From Parietaria judaica (Eukaryota; Streptophyta; Magnoliopsida; Rosales; Urticaceae), in assembly GCA_954871525.1 (NCBI GenBank), contig OX940860.1:19748001-19812000 (forward strand): a DNA stretch of 64,000 nt. Direction: 5' to 3'. Positions 33,574 to 46,400 of this stretch are shown one piece after another. The notes under the pieces are model-generated. The model was not told the origin of the DNA and ran no database searches. It was given only the letters and a program-made list of their open reading frames with translations. The position numbers were made by a program, and so were the translations under genes. Position 1 is the first letter of the stretch. Each line of letters opens with the position of its first letter.

Positions 33574-36500
33574 ATGGAGGAGGAGAAGAGCGGTCTGCTG
33601 CAGAGCCTGATCGAGGTGGTCGGAGATATAGCCGCGATATCGGACTACAAGTGCACGGTGAAGAAGCAGTACTGCAACCTCGCGAGGCGTCTGAAGCTTC
33701 TCACGCCGATGTTCGAGGAGATTCGGGACAGCAGGGAGGTTCTGCCCGAGGAGACTCTCTCGGCCTTGGCTTCGTTCAGGGACGCCCTGCGATCGGCCAA
33801 GGCTCTGCTCCGATTCGGCAGCGAAGGAAGCAAGATTTACCAGGTGTGTTGAGGTTTCTCCTTCTCTCTTCGCGCGAGTTTTGTCCTGTTTGGCTGCTGA
33901 GAAAGTGGGGGAAACTAATGGAAAGTTGACGACGGTTGATTTCGCCAAGCGCTTTCGTGTGCGTATTCTCGTGGAGTGTTGAGAATTACAGAAGACTAAG
34001 TCTGATTCAATACGTTTGGATTTTGCGGTTTAACTTCTTCTGTGAGAGAATCAAAACCTTGACCTGAACGTGAATTAGCTAATATATAGCTCGAATCTGG
34101 ATTTTGAATTTCTATTTCCTGCTGATTGGTGCATTTTCCGAATCAATCCTTAGATTCTGATCGATTCGAGGTTTAGTACATTGAATCAAATTCTGATTAG
34201 ATTTTTCCCCTATTCAAGATCAATTCTTATTCTTCGTTTATTCTTTACAATTAACACCCAGAATCAGTGCAGAATTTGCGAGCAAGTTTCGAGAAAGCTC
34301 GTATGATTCCATGAGCATGATAATCTATCAATTGCTTGTGTAAATATGTATTGTGTCCCATTCAATCTCTTGTTTACGTCAATATTAATCTCTTGCGTCT
34401 GATCGTCCTTTGCCTTTCTATTACGCTCCGGGCTTTCTTCGTCTTCCTTTTTTCGTTGATTTACTCAATGAATTAGAATGAAATGGGCACAATTGTTTTG
34501 ATCAATAATAATGTCATGATTCCAGAAACTCAGACGCTCAGGGTATTTGGGTTCAACAAGAACGCAAGCGGAACATGTTGATGGAATATTTGAACTTGTA
34601 TAGAAAGCTACTCTGGTTGTTCCCCTAATGCGTTTAATGAGAGGCGGGTTCAAAGGATCCGTAACTTAAGTTATAATGACCAGAATTGTCAGAGGCAGAG
34701 AGAAAATCAATAACTTTTACATTGTCTCTTATAGAATAGAATGGTTTTGTGATAGACCCCTCGAGGTTGGGTTCTATCATTTTGTTATTTTAGAGCATGA
34801 TGAGATTGCTTTGGAGATATTAGCAGCTGATTGTTTTACCCTCCTTAGATCGCTCTCTCCTCTCAATTAACTGTTGCTCTGATGTGGGCAGGTTCTGAAG
34901 AGGGACGAACTGATGCACAAGTTCTACGACGTGACGGCTCAATTGGAGCAAGCGTTGAGCGGAATTTCGCATGAGAAACTCGACATTTCCGATGAAGTTA
35001 AGGAGCAGGTACAGCATCATCGTCGCTTATGTTGTCAATGTTGAGCTGATGAAAATCTACTAAGCCTTTGTGCTTATGATACCCCAGGTTGAGCTTGTTC
35101 TAGCTCAATTCAGAAGAGCCAAAGGAAGGGTTGATGTTCCAGATGTTGAGCTCTACGAAGACCTCGTGTCCCTTTACGACAGCAATGAAATGGAAGAAGA
35201 GTCGGATATCCTCAAGAGATCGGTGTTGAAGCTACAGTTGATGGGAATCGACGAACTCACACAGGAGTCGTTAGCTTTGCATGAGATGGTAGCCGAGAGT
35301 GGTGGAGATCCCGGGTCGAGCATTGAGAAGATGTCAATGCTGTTGAAGAAAATCAAGGAGTTTGTACAAACAGAGAACCCCGACATTGAGGCCTCCGCTG
35401 GCGACGAGGCTGCTCCGGCTAGTTGCAGTGCGCAAACAACTGCCGACAAGAACCACAAGGCCCCAGCAATACCCGATGATTTTCGCTGTCCGATATCTCT
35501 GGAGCTGATGAAAGATCCAGTCATCGTTTCCACTGGACAGGTGATTCATTACCTCCTTGCTCACTCGTAATATTACTAAAAAGCTGAATTGCACCCCCGA
35601 TTATGACATGAAATGTTTGGTTTCAAAGAATAAGAAAAATTGCCAGGTCTCATATAATAACATATTTGCGCAAAAATAAAGGAGTATGTGATCATCTTTG
35701 TTATTAGGAATTTAAAATAATAAGTGATTAGTAACCAAAGTTATGTTTCTATGTAGTAATGGGCAGTAGTGCTCCCGATCTATTAGAGAGGGAGCAGTTT
35801 GGCCCCTGAAGTTTAGTTTGTGTCAGCATTATAGCCTACACTTTCACAATAATTAGAAAATTCCCCCTAGATGTTAGGCAGATGTTAAATTTGTGTTCAA
35901 CACGTGATTTATTTGAAAACATCTTTAAAATAAGAACAATATACAAGATTGTGGAATTATTGAAAACATTTCGTGATTTTGCAATACACGAAATCCCCAC
36001 AAAATTAGAGGGAAAAAAAAGAAGACAAAATACCCTCAAAATGCCCATAAGCTACAATTTTTTTTTAATGGTTACTTTTTTAAGTATAGGAGCAAACTAC
36101 TCTCTCTTGTAAATGGAGAATTGATTAAGAATTTTCAGGTTTTTTACGGTGTGTCTCGAATTCCGGGTCAATTATCATTTCTGTCAATTGATTATGGAAA
36201 AATTGTCATTTCTTTGAATGAATTTCAGTTTGGCCTATAAAAATAAAACTTTGAATGGTTGTTTTAGACAATTTATTCACCAACATGTACCTAGATCTTA
36301 CGATCTCTGACAGGTACAGTTTTTGAATCTCTGCGTTGTACTTCATCTTATTTTGATTCCGTCAATTCTGACAGCCCTTGTACTTCTCCTTCCGCAGACT
36401 TACGAGCGCTCCTGCATCGAAAAGTGGCTGGAAGCCGGCCACCGGACATGTCCAAAGACGCAACAGTCCCTCTCCAACACCACCCTAACCCCCAATTACG

Positions 36501-37477
36501 TCCTTCGCAGCCTCATCGCCCAATGGTGCGAGGCCAACGGCATCGAACCCCCGAAACGACCGAGCACCTCCCGCCTAGCCAAGCCATCCTCTTGCACGCC
36601 AGCCGAGCGCACAAAGATTGAAACGCTCCTCCGCAAGCTCGCCTCCGGCAACCCCGAGGACCAGCGCTCCGCCGCCGGTGAGATCCGCCTCCTTGCTAAG
36701 CGCAACGCCGACAACCGCGTTGCCGTTGCTGAGGCTGGCGCAATCCCGCTTCTTGTCACTCTCCTCTCCACCCCCGATTCCCGCACCCAAGAGCATGCAG
36801 TAACGGCTCTTCTTAACCTTTCAATCTGCGAGGACAATAAAGGGAGCATTGTGTCGTCCGGCGCGGTCCCCGGGATAGTCCACGTGCTAAAAAAAGGAAG
36901 CATGGAGGCCCGAGAAAATGCCGCCGCCACCCTCTTCAGCCTTTCGGTCGTGGACGGGAACAAGATCACGATCGGGGCTCTCGGCGCAGTCCCGCCACTC
37001 GTCACGCTCCTCAGCGAGGGCACGCAAAGAGGGAAAAAAGACGCCGCAACTGCGCTGTTTAATCTATGTATTTACCAAGGGAACAAGGGGAAAGCTGTGC
37101 GGGCTGGAGTGGTCCCCACTTTGATGGGCTTATTGACGGAGCCTGGCGGCGGGATGGTGGACGAGGCTTTGGCGATCTTAGCAATTTTAGCGAGCCATCC
37201 GGAGGGAAAATCAGCGATCGGGTCGGCCGAGGCGGTGCCGGTCTTAGTGGAGGTGATCGGCGGAGGATCACCACGGAATCGGGAAAACGCTGCGGCAGTA
37301 TTGGTGCACCTCTGTTCGGGAGACCCACAGCGGTTGACGGAGGCTCGGGGGCTGGGGGTCATGGGGGCGCTTGTGGACTTGGCCCAGAACGGCACGGACC
37401 GAGGGAAGCGGAAGGCGGCACAGCTGCTCGAGCGGCTGAAGCAAGCCGAGGCTCAGACGGACACCGCGGATGGCTGA
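33574..37477 (+). CDS. PUB13: U-box/ARM-repeat E3 ubiquitin ligase, PUB13-like
   Basis: Four exons, 33574-33843, 34892-35008, 35088-35540 and 36398-37477, all joined in phase 0 with GT/AG borders, give 639 residues (Arabidopsis PUB13 is about 660). The ATG at 33574 is the first in-frame one; an open extension upstream has no ATG. Residues about 1-240 form the U-box N-terminal domain ([32 protein letters not shown]). The U-box is at about 257-330 ([20 protein letters not shown], then [15 protein letters not shown]) and intron 3 splits it after GQ. ARM repeats fill about 355-630 ([37 protein letters not shown]). Family knowledge: PUB13 transfers ubiquitin from an E2 to immune receptors such as FLS2 and affects flowering and cell death. 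Nothing in the frame is broken. Intron 3 contains a dispersed-repeat-like insertion near 35756-35900. Confidence 0.95.
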
Positions 37478-38304
37478 GGGGCGGGTGGGGGTTCTTGGTG
37501 GGAGAGGGCGGAAGATCGCCTTCTCGGGAAGTGTAAGTTAATTGTTTGAATTTGGTTTTTGTCTGAGAAAGAAGGGGAATATGATATGATGTAAGATTGA
37601 GAGAGTGTAATCATCCTCAGTTTTTAGTGAAGAGATGTTTCCTTTCTTGTGCTCGGACTAATCAATTCAATATTTACACTTCCAAATTAAACAAACTTCA
37701 ATTCCCTTCATTTTCTTCTTTCAGTGGACCACATTTTTTTTGAGTAAAAAAACCCGAGAACTGGGACAGAGCAAAAGCGTTAAAAGCCCGGCCTCGGCTC
37801 GGTTATCGGTTAATTAGAATATGTTTATTAATTAATTTATTATAGTTTCATAGTTTTATTTTAGCCCGATTCCATGTTTAGTTGAAGTTTGAATAATGTT
37901 GTATTTTTTTTCCGGTTTGATAACATTTTAAAAATCAGTGTAAAGAATTGGGTGCACATTTTTTTCTGTCTCGGCCTGGATCCAATTAATAGCCGCGATT
38001 CTTTCAAAACTGGGATCAGTACTAAGCGAAGCCCATATACCCGGACAGAGCCGGAAAAGTGGTCAAATTCCCGGTATCCAAATTCTATTAGTTGTCACGA
38101 CTGTTCAAAAGCGTTTGTTTCTATGAGAACTGTCTAATAGTTCAGTCATCAGTTTCGAATAACAGAGAGGTTGTAGGCTTTTCTCCACACCACATTTATT
38201 TTCGATATATAATCGATTGATATTGATGATCCTAGCTACTATACAAATAAAGAAGTCAGCAACAGAGTTTTATTTTTTTAACAAGGGATAAATATATCAA
38301 CAAC

Positions 38305-38828
38305 TAGGGCTGTAACCGGAGCGGATATCCGTTTTTTTTTAAACTATCCGTATCCGGATCCGGTTGTCCAGAATTCCGAAAATCACTATCCGTATCCGGA
38401 TCCGGAAATCCAGATACCTATTTTCAAAACCCGGTTTTATTATCCGAATCCGGTTTTGAAATCCGGATTCGGATATTATCCGGATCCGATAAAAAAAAAA
38501 GAAGATAAAACATATCTCAACCACCAAAAAAACCTTACATATCTTGCCATTGTCTACAATCTAAACCACCAAAAAACCGTACAAATCTAGTACTTATAAA
38601 AATAAAAATGAATGAAAAAACATTCTCGGCATCTTCATTCCGCGCCATCTTTTCTTCATTCTCGTGCATTATCAACATCAACTCCAAAGAAAGATATGAA
38701 AATTCAATAATTCATATAAAAAAGACCTTAAAGTGAGAATCGTTAACATCGAATAACTGCCAATTCAATACTAAACATGTACATACATACACACATTTAT
38801 AAAGATAATGACTGCCATTTCAACACTT

Positions 38829-38879
<51 letters not shown>

Positions 38880-38965
38880 TATACTATAAAATAAATTAAA
38901 AATTAAAAAATTAACATAAACCGAGTTTAAAACCGGATACCGGATATCCGGATTTTAGAATAACA
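38305..38965. mobile_element. hAT-like MITE remnant with CCGGATCCGG subterminal repeats
   Basis: It begins TAGGGCTGTAACCGG, a common Ac/hAT terminus, followed by dense TATCCGGATCC-type repeats to about 38495. More of these repeats reappear at 38930-38960 (ACCGGATATCCGG). The expected inverted right end and an 8-bp duplication were not found, so the right boundary is approximate. Confidence 0.5.
38832..38875. repeat. (AT)n microsatellite
   Basis: About 22 AT dinucleotides inside the hAT-like remnant. Confidence 0.95.
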
Positions 38966-40010
38966 AAACCCGTCTCATGTTAACTAACTAATCATCAATA
39001 ATAATAAAAGCTAGACTTTAGCATTAAACTTACAATTAATAATTAAATGCTTATTTAAAATGCGCTCGCAGTAAATTTAGATTTTTTTTTTCCTTTCAAT
39101 TTTTACAAATACAATTTTGATCTTGATTTACAGTCTCCCAATTAATATTCGCATTTTTTTTTATGTCATTAGGTTTGATTGAACTATCACGAGCGAAGAT
39201 TCAATGCTGAGTCACTCGAGTTATACTTTCGTGACTCGGTTATATATTCACTTTTTTGTTAGGTTAGTAGATGAAGGCTTGTTTAAAGTGTTAATTACAA
39301 AAATAAAATGCTTTATTTCATGTACTTAATCCTTATAATTAGGGAGAAATAGGGGTAGACCAAGGTTTTTATTTTTTATTTCTTACATGTATAGAGGAGA
39401 GAAATATAATAAGGGAGAACAAATAAAAGTTGGCATTTGTAACTTTCACCCCCTAAAAAAAAAAAACTTTCACCCCCAAACAGTCGATATTCATAACACT
39501 TTTGATCTTCGTATTGAGAATCAAAGACTTGCTTTTCTCAAATTGATAATCAACTTCTATATCAAGAAATCATTGTCAATTTGACTTATACAGTATTTAT
39601 TATTATTTTTTAATTATTAATCAATTATGAGTAATCATATGGGGAATGAGGAGGGTGATTAGTCCGGTCAATTTTTCACACATATTCAAATATAAGGTAG
39701 AAAAGTGACATCTATTTGTATATGGAGTATTGAGTGTATGAGGGCAAAAGCGCCTCAAACAATCACAACGTTACACGTGGCAACGCCGTTTTTATGTTTT
39801 CTGAGGAAGAAAGGGCCGTTAGCTTCCGTTGATATCGTTGTGAGATTTCATGCAGGAGATGACAAGAACCAAAAAGAAACAAAGAGAATACTCAAGATTT
39901 TTCACTAGATTGCATGGAATAGTCATTATCCATGTCTTCTGGTACAAAAATGGTGTTCAGCTTTTAAGTATAAGCTTTTCTCAAGAGAACAAAAATGGAG
40001 AGAAATATAG

Positions 40011-40691
40011 TGTTTAGAGGTTGATGATGATGATGGTAAATCTCTAGCCTTTTGCCCTAATGAGGTCTTCTTTATTTATAGATGTCTTAATGGGCCTTTA
40101 AGTGGGCTTTGATTACAAAAAGGTAGCCCTAATTATATGGTCCCGGTGGTCCTGGGTCGTTGGTCAACATCTGAGTTGGCGTCCAGGCTAGCAAGGCTTG
40201 TCTGGTCATCAGGAGACACACCCATGTGAAGGAATATCCTTTATCCGTACTTGGAGTGTCTAGCTCGTCTTAGCAGGTGCTTAGGATGGCTGGTTCTTTA
40301 CCATGGTCTGTGCGCGCTAATTCCATATAAGTGTTGAACTTGCTCGTCATATTGGGTACCAGCTCGCTGGTCATTTGGTATCAGCATGCTGGTCATTTTG
40401 GTACCAGCTAGCTGATCACTTTTGTACAAGCTAGTTGATCACTTTGGTACCAGCTCGCCGATTTCCTTAGTACCAGCTCCCGATTTCCTTAGTACCAGCT
40501 AGCTGATCATTTTGGTACCAGCTAACTGATCACTTTGATTCCAGCTAACTGATTTCCTTTGTGCCAACTAGTTGATCACTTTGGTACCAGCTAGCTGATT
40601 TCCTGGGTTCTAGTTAGCTGATTTCCTTAGTTAATGTTCTTTTTTATCTTTCACCCCTTTTCAAATAAATAGGGTGAAATAATACCTAACA
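40011..40691 (-). mobile_element. LTR-like sequence, possible solo LTR
   Basis: On the minus strand it runs from TGTTAGGTATTATTTC (40691) to CCTCTAAACA (40011), TG...CA ends with flanks TATAT and TATAG (4 of 5 match). A minus-strand TCTATAAATAAAG near 40070-40082 would be its TATA box, with an AGCCCACTTAAAGGCCCA stretch upstream. It contains the minisatellite at 40351-40640. The boundaries are uncertain: the TATA is close to the proposed end, so the LTR may continue to lower coordinates. Confidence 0.4.
40351..40640. repeat. Minisatellite, unit about 23-24 bp
   Basis: About a dozen imperfect copies of a unit close to TTGGTACCAGCTAGCTGATC follow head to tail. The unit holds two short palindromes (GGTACC and AGCTAGCT). 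Variant copies end in ATTTCCTTAG instead of ATCACTTT. Confidence 0.85.
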
Positions 40692-42455
40692 TATATATTA
40701 TTCTAATTGGTGTATTCATAACCTATTTTTGGGAGCATATTATATATGAGGGCAAATTTTGCCTCCCAATTCACAAAAATGACATCACATATGAAAATTC
40801 CGCTTATAGATTTATTTTGTGTATAAAGTTGTTGATTTTCATCAACATTTGCATGGCGGATTCACAAGTGAAAACAAGAAATATGACAATACTTGAGTAA
40901 ATTACAGAAAGATATCTTTTTTAAAAGAGGTTCAATCCTACTTCGTTATTGGTTACATCCACTTGCGCTTATTGATCTTTGCGCGCACGGCAGATAACAA
41001 GGACAAGAGTATAAACCAACTAAGGATGTAAATTTTTGGATCCTTAAATTTGGCTATTGTCTTGCCCTCTAATTTTAGTCTTCTACCTTATATCGGATTG
41101 CATTCGATTCTTATTATCAATGTTATACCTGAATAGCCTCTTTCTCTATTAAACTAGAGTTAATATTCTCTCCAAAAGATACGAGAAAATGTTCTTAAAA
41201 GTGTTTTTCAGCTATTTTGGGGGAATTAAAGGTGTCATTGGTTGTTATCAATCAATTCCATGCCTTGAGGAAGTTAATTGTGCAATAATATCGAGGATCT
41301 AATCCAAGTTTTTTTGCAGCGAGCTATCGTACGGATAACTTATGTTGGCAATCTGATGACTCTGAGCATTCTGGATCAGCGTTCTTCTAATGATCTGCTC
41401 GATGGGCATGACTCATTGGACTTCTCATTTGACATGGCCGTTATCGTAGCAATTAACGGTATAGTGAGGACGGAATACCAACGAAGTAGTAACTTACGGA
41501 TATATGCCACTAAAGAAACAAGTGTAACTTTATAATAAGTACACCAGCACTTAGAAAAACTTAGATATATAAAAATGCCAAATCATATATATATATATAT
41601 ATATATATATCCTAGTATTCCACTTAATTGTAGATAAAACATTTAGTACTAATGAGCTGAAAGATTCCATGCGAAGCTGAAGAAGGGCAAAAGTGGAAGG
41701 AAAAAGAAAAGAAATGTAAAGACACTGGCGAGATGGCCCATATGGAAGAAGAAGAAGAAGAAAGCATTCAAGAGGAAGATCACACCAAAAGAGATTTAAA
41801 ATTTATCAATCAACACCAAACGGTAAAAGTAATGGTAGTCAATAAGTGAAAGAAATAAAGATGAAGAAAAGACGAGGAGAGTGAAAGTAAATTTCACTCT
41901 AATCCATAAGTGGGGCAGCAAAATGAACATTACATGCATGGACTCGACTGACCTACTAATAGCTTGGATTTCCGAGCTCGTCCTTTCATTGCTCTTTGTA
42001 TTCTTCCAACTCTCACGTAAAAAAAATAAAAATAAAAATAAAAATTATTATATAATAAAATTACCACTCATTAATCATATATCTCCCATTCATTAGTAGA
42101 ACAAAACCCTTTTATGTTTAAAAAAAAAAACCCTTTACTTTCTTCAGTTTGAACATGTTTTTGAACTTAAAGGTAAATATGTATGAATGTATATGTCTGT
42201 ATATATAACTGTTTTCACTGCCAACGTAACATGAGCATGGAACTGACTAATATGTCATATATGTAAATATATATAGATATATATGCTAGAGAGAGAAGGT
42301 AAAAAAGAGAAAGTGTAAGAGAGAGTCAGAGAGAGGGCTTTTTTGGTGTAGTGTAGAGTGACTTTATTCGGGCATTAGGGCTAGGCAATCTTGGTTACTG
42401 CGAAAGCAAATATCGTCGATTCCTCTCTTTTCATGGAACGACCAACCCACATTTG

Positions 42456-42484
<29 letters not shown>
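40692..42484. other. Intergenic AT-rich region
   Basis: No gene is supported. There is an AAG-rich purine stretch at 41670-41880 and a GA-rich one at 42290-42345. Short open frames (41278-41535, 41881-42096) have no domains. Confidence 0.5.

Positions 42485-42493
<9 letters not shown>
42459..42493. repeat. (AT)n microsatellite at a MITE border
   Basis: An AT run abuts the left end of the Mutator-like MITE and provides its target duplication. Confidence 0.9.
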
Positions 42494-42497
<4 letters not shown>

Positions 42498-42970
42498 TAA
42501 TGACAGCGAAAATAACTAAAGTTCGGTCAAAGAATCTCTCGTGTACTAATAGTTTAAAATTGGTGGAAAAAATACCCAAAGTCGTATTTGGGGAGTTGAC
42601 CACTCCATTCTCATAACGCCGTTAACTTACTCGTTAACTCTGGCCACGTGGACAAACATGGGTTGCTGATATAACAATTTTTGCCACGTGGACGAGCCCA
42701 CATCAGCTTCGTTTACGACAAAACAATGAATTAAACCCTAATTAATACTATGTAATACAACTAATTAAACCCCTAATGATTACACTTAACAAAACAGATT
42801 TTTTCACGTGGCCAGAGTTAACGGGTAAGTTAACGGCGTTACAAGAATGGAGTGGTCAACTCCCAAAATGCGACTTTGGGTATTTTTGCCACCACTTTTA
42901 AACTTTGGGTACACGAGGGGTTCTTTGACCAAACTTTGAGTATTTTTGCCGCTATTAACCCTATATATAT
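42485..42970. mobile_element. Mutator-like long-TIR MITE inserted in an (AT)n tract
   Basis: GGGTTAATGACAGCG (42494) pairs with CGCTATTAACCC (to 42961). The long arms match the 21926-22384 element (GGTCAAAGAA, GAGTTGACCACTCCATTCTC, TTAACTTACTCGTTAACT). The flanks are TATATATAT on both sides, consistent with a 9-bp duplication, though in an AT repeat this cannot be fixed exactly. Confidence 0.88.
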
Positions 42971-43780
42971 TATATATATATATATGTCATTCTCATCATA
43001 CATGATATCATTCCTTTCGTGACGTCGGATTAGAATCTCATCTCTTAATTGATAGATAGATGGCAAAAATATAAAAATTTACTCCACATTAATTCTTGAT
43101 TTTGTACTAATTAGTTGGTTTTTTATTTTGTCCTTTTTTCCGACCAATTTCGGACAAATTTCCTCATGTGCAAAATCGCAAATTTAAAATTTATTTTAAC
43201 GGTTCGAAGAAAAACTCAATCAGTCAAACGATCAAATTTACATTAGCCCCTGATTTGACCATGAAATTGAAGAGTTGAACCCTAAGTCTAACCGATCGAG
43301 ATGAAATAATGTGTGCGCGCGCGCGAGAGAGAGAGAGTATAGCATTAGCCTGTATCTACTGTGAGAAAAGAGAGGACAGGGGACCTAAAAAAGACCCAGT
43401 GTAATTTTAAAATGTGGAAAAGTGGTCACTTCTTTTTGACCGTAGAACTCGGTAATGTTAAAGCCATAATGATGTTGCACGAGTTTTTTTTTTTTTTTTT
43501 TTTTTCTCGAATACTTGATCTCTTGATTTGAGGTTTGGCTAGATTTGGAATTTCATGCATGGTTTTGAGTGGGATTCTTGGCGTTTTCTTCGCTTCGTTG
43601 TCTTTCACCCATAATATAAACAAGCCTACGTACGTCCATATATATCTCATACTTCTGTAATAATAATATATTCAACTTTCACTCTCACCCATCATAGACT
43701 ATTTGACTATATATATATATATCATTTTCCCTCTCACCTCTCAAAATTTAGGGTGAAAAAGAAACAAATTCTAGTTGTGT

Positions 43781-43818
<38 letters not shown>

Positions 43819-43977
43819 TGCTTGATGCTCAGGTTGATAAGTGATAACTAAGAAAGAATGAAGCAAGAATATCTTCTTGAAATACTAACTTTTCTACATT
43901 TAGGGGATAGGGAATTAATGCGGGCAAAGTTTAATAAGTAAAGTCGCTATCTCTCTAGCTTGAAAATTCAGAATCAT

Positions 43978-44008
<31 letters not shown>

Positions 44009-44962
44009 CCCATAACTTTCTAAATTCTATTGATTGGCTTTCGCTGATTCGTAGCAAAGAGTAGTACGCATACTTTGACCAAAGCGAAGAGCATCATGAT
44101 CACTCTATAAGTACTTCATTCATTAATATCGTACTGTATGGGATGATGAAGTAATGAATCTCTTCTCTCTTTCTTTCTTTTTTCAAACAATACGAGAGAT
44201 ATATGTAGAATAAGAATATATGTATATATAATATACAGACACTAACATATGAATTAGTACTGTGTGAGAGATCAGAAACAGACAGGTTCGGCTATAGTAG
44301 AGACTACAGTAATATGGTCTTCTAATGGATCACAACGTTAGAATTCTATATAGCATCTTCTTTATATAGTTATATATAGTTTACATGTCCTCGTACACAT
44401 CAATATTCTTTGTACATATATATTTAGACGTAGCTACACACCTGCAACTTTGCAGCTGTGCCAGAATATATATACATATATATATATATAGTGTCTCATA
44501 CCAATACATGTATAAAGCAACCAATCCTCAGCACAATATTCCAATAATTTCGTAACAATTGAATCATGTAACTGCAAAGGAAATCACTCTTCGAATTAAT
44601 AACGTCATTAATCTAGTCCATGAAGAATTAGGAAAGAAACATATAATATTATATAATATGGTAATTGAAGATGAGACTTTCTACAAACAGAAGAAGTAGC
44701 TTAATTTAGCTTCTCGTCATAGTGTCAGATGACAAACCCCATAACTTACAGACCCGGTACTTTAATGACTGTCACAAACAACCCCTTTGGAAACTGCATA
44801 TATCACTATATAATGACATAATAATATTCAAACATAATAATAATAATAATAATAATAGTAAAAAGAAAACCAACAAATTATATCATAAGACTTACACGAT
44901 GAACACCAAACCCTACCAGATCGAGATGAAGATCGCTTGATCATGATCCAATGGCTCACATC
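42971..44962. other. Intergenic region between MITE and Dof gene
   Basis: AT-rich with simple repeats: (GC)/(GA) run near 43316-43338, poly-T at 43485-43505, (AT)n at 43783-43814, (CA)n near 43979-43993. The last part should contain the Dof 3' UTR on the minus strand. Confidence 0.5.
43783..43814. repeat. (AT)n microsatellite
   Basis: About 16 AT dinucleotides. Confidence 0.95.
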
Positions 44963-46210
44963 TCACAAGAGATGGGTAGTGGAAGAAGAGTTGAGACCAG
45001 ACAGATCTGTCCACGAAGAAGAAGTGCCATTTCCACCCCAGAATTGATTATTGTTTTCAGAAATGCCCAAGCTAGGTCTTGACGACAGGTTCAGCCCATG
45101 CCGTCCTTCAAGCTTCACTGAGTTGAGCTGCGAAACCCTAGAAGGAATCATACTGATACTAGCCATGTTGCCACTTTGACCTTCAATTCCTTGGTGAAAA
45201 TTAGGATACAGGTTACCGGCTTGTGCCTCGAATTCGTGACCGCCCATGAGAGGGAACTGTTGCAAACGCCACTGATGATCGCCGGATTCGGCTGTTGATC
45301 CAATCTGAAACCCTAGATTTCCGTGCTCGTGCTGAGTCTGGCCTTGTATCTCGCTGAAGTTCAGCCCTAGGGCTCCACTGCCGGAGCCGGTGGCGCCGAA
45401 CCGAGCCAAGTTCTGGATTGAAGCCATGAACGATGAGTGAGATTGCGCGGCCTGCGAGGAGAAATGACCAGTCATCTCGGCGCTGTTGCTTGGGTTGCTC
45501 ACAGAGGGACTGATCAGGCCGCCGCTAGGGTTCGCAGAAGATCCACTCTGCTTGTTGCTCATCTCGCCTGAGGCGGTCGCCGAGGACTTGGAGTGGCTGC
45601 TGGTCTTGCTCTTCTTGTTCCGCCGGCAACCGCCGCCGACCGGGACGTTGCGAAGCGCTCCGTTGCGTGTCCAGTAGCGGCGGCACGTCTTGCAGAAGTG
45701 ACGCGGCTGCGTGAGGCTGTAGTTGTTGAAGTAGCAGAACTTGGTGTTCGTGGACTCGCACCGCGGGCACTTGAGCGCCGTCTCCGGCTGCGGAATCTTC
45801 GCCATCCGGGCGCGATCTGCCATGGATCCCGGCCGGATCGAGCCGGCCCCCGCTCCAGAGCTGGGACCCCCGGCATGGGTGAGGTTACTCGGCAGCGACG
45901 GCGATGGCAGCGGAGGAAGGTTAGGGTTTTCAGTGGTGCTTGCTAGGGTTTGATGATGGTGGTGGTGATTTTGTTGCTGCAAAGAATAATACTATGAAAA
46001 ATTAGAAGACACAAACACACACACACACATATATATATAATCAACATCTGGTATATTCAGAAAGGAGAAATAGCAAAGGAATAGGAATAATAATCTTGTC
46101 AACAAATATATGTATCTTTTTTGGAGAAGAAGCTGCAAAGATTGAGAAGAAAACCTCACCTGATGCCAATTTGGAGGATCTAAATATACTGGAATGGAAG
46201 AGAAAACCAT
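44963..46210 (-). CDS. Dof-type zinc-finger transcription factor (Dof2.4/5.1/3.6-like)
   Basis: Two exons on the minus strand: 46210-46160 (17 codons, [17 protein letters not shown]) and 45976-44963, with a 183-bp GT/AG intron in phase 0; 354 residues. The N-terminal MVFSS...LDPPNW peptide and intron position are typical of the Dof2.4/Dof5.1/OBP3 group. The Dof finger spans about residues 85-137: cysteines at about 87, 90, 112 and 115 (CPRC...CKTC), with [17 protein letters not shown] and [12 protein letters not shown]. Dof proteins are plant-specific nuclear regulators that bind AAAG cores. The C-terminal part is Ser/Gly/Asn-rich and ends SSSTTHLL. One oddity: the usual GG after RYWT(R/K) is NG here. 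The His-rich and Pro-rich N-terminal tract is low complexity. Target genes cannot be inferred. Confidence 0.95.
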
Positions 46211-46224
46211 GGTGTTCTGATCTT

Positions 46225-46400
46225 TAATATTTGCTATCTTTTTATAAAGGTTGATGGCTCTTTAGGCAAATTTGGTGGAGAATCACACTCCAAGAGAATA
46301 CCAGAGCCAAGAAAGAAAGAGAAAAGAGATAGAGGAAAGCAAGGAGAGGCTTTTGTGTACATATATATTTTGCTTTTATTCTCATATATATCCCTCCTTT
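46225..46400 (-). promoter_or_regulatory. Leader and core promoter of the Dof gene
   Basis: Upstream on the minus strand is a pyrimidine-rich stretch (complement of 46293-46350, CTCTTTTCTCTTTCTTTC) typical of a plant 5' leader, with ATATATATGAG-like sequence further up (46380-46395). A TATAAAAAG at 46237-46245 lies too close to the ATG to be the main TATA box. The start site is inferred only. Confidence 0.4.

Larger units (their letters stand above)
37478..40010. other. Intergenic region downstream of PUB
   Basis: The 3' UTR of PUB lies in the first few hundred bases, but no definite polyadenylation signal was assigned. Around 37750-38100 there are CGG/CCGG-rich strings resembling an eroded DNA transposon. 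A hAT-like element follows at 38305. An open frame at 39705-39908 has no recognisable domain. Confidence 0.5.
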
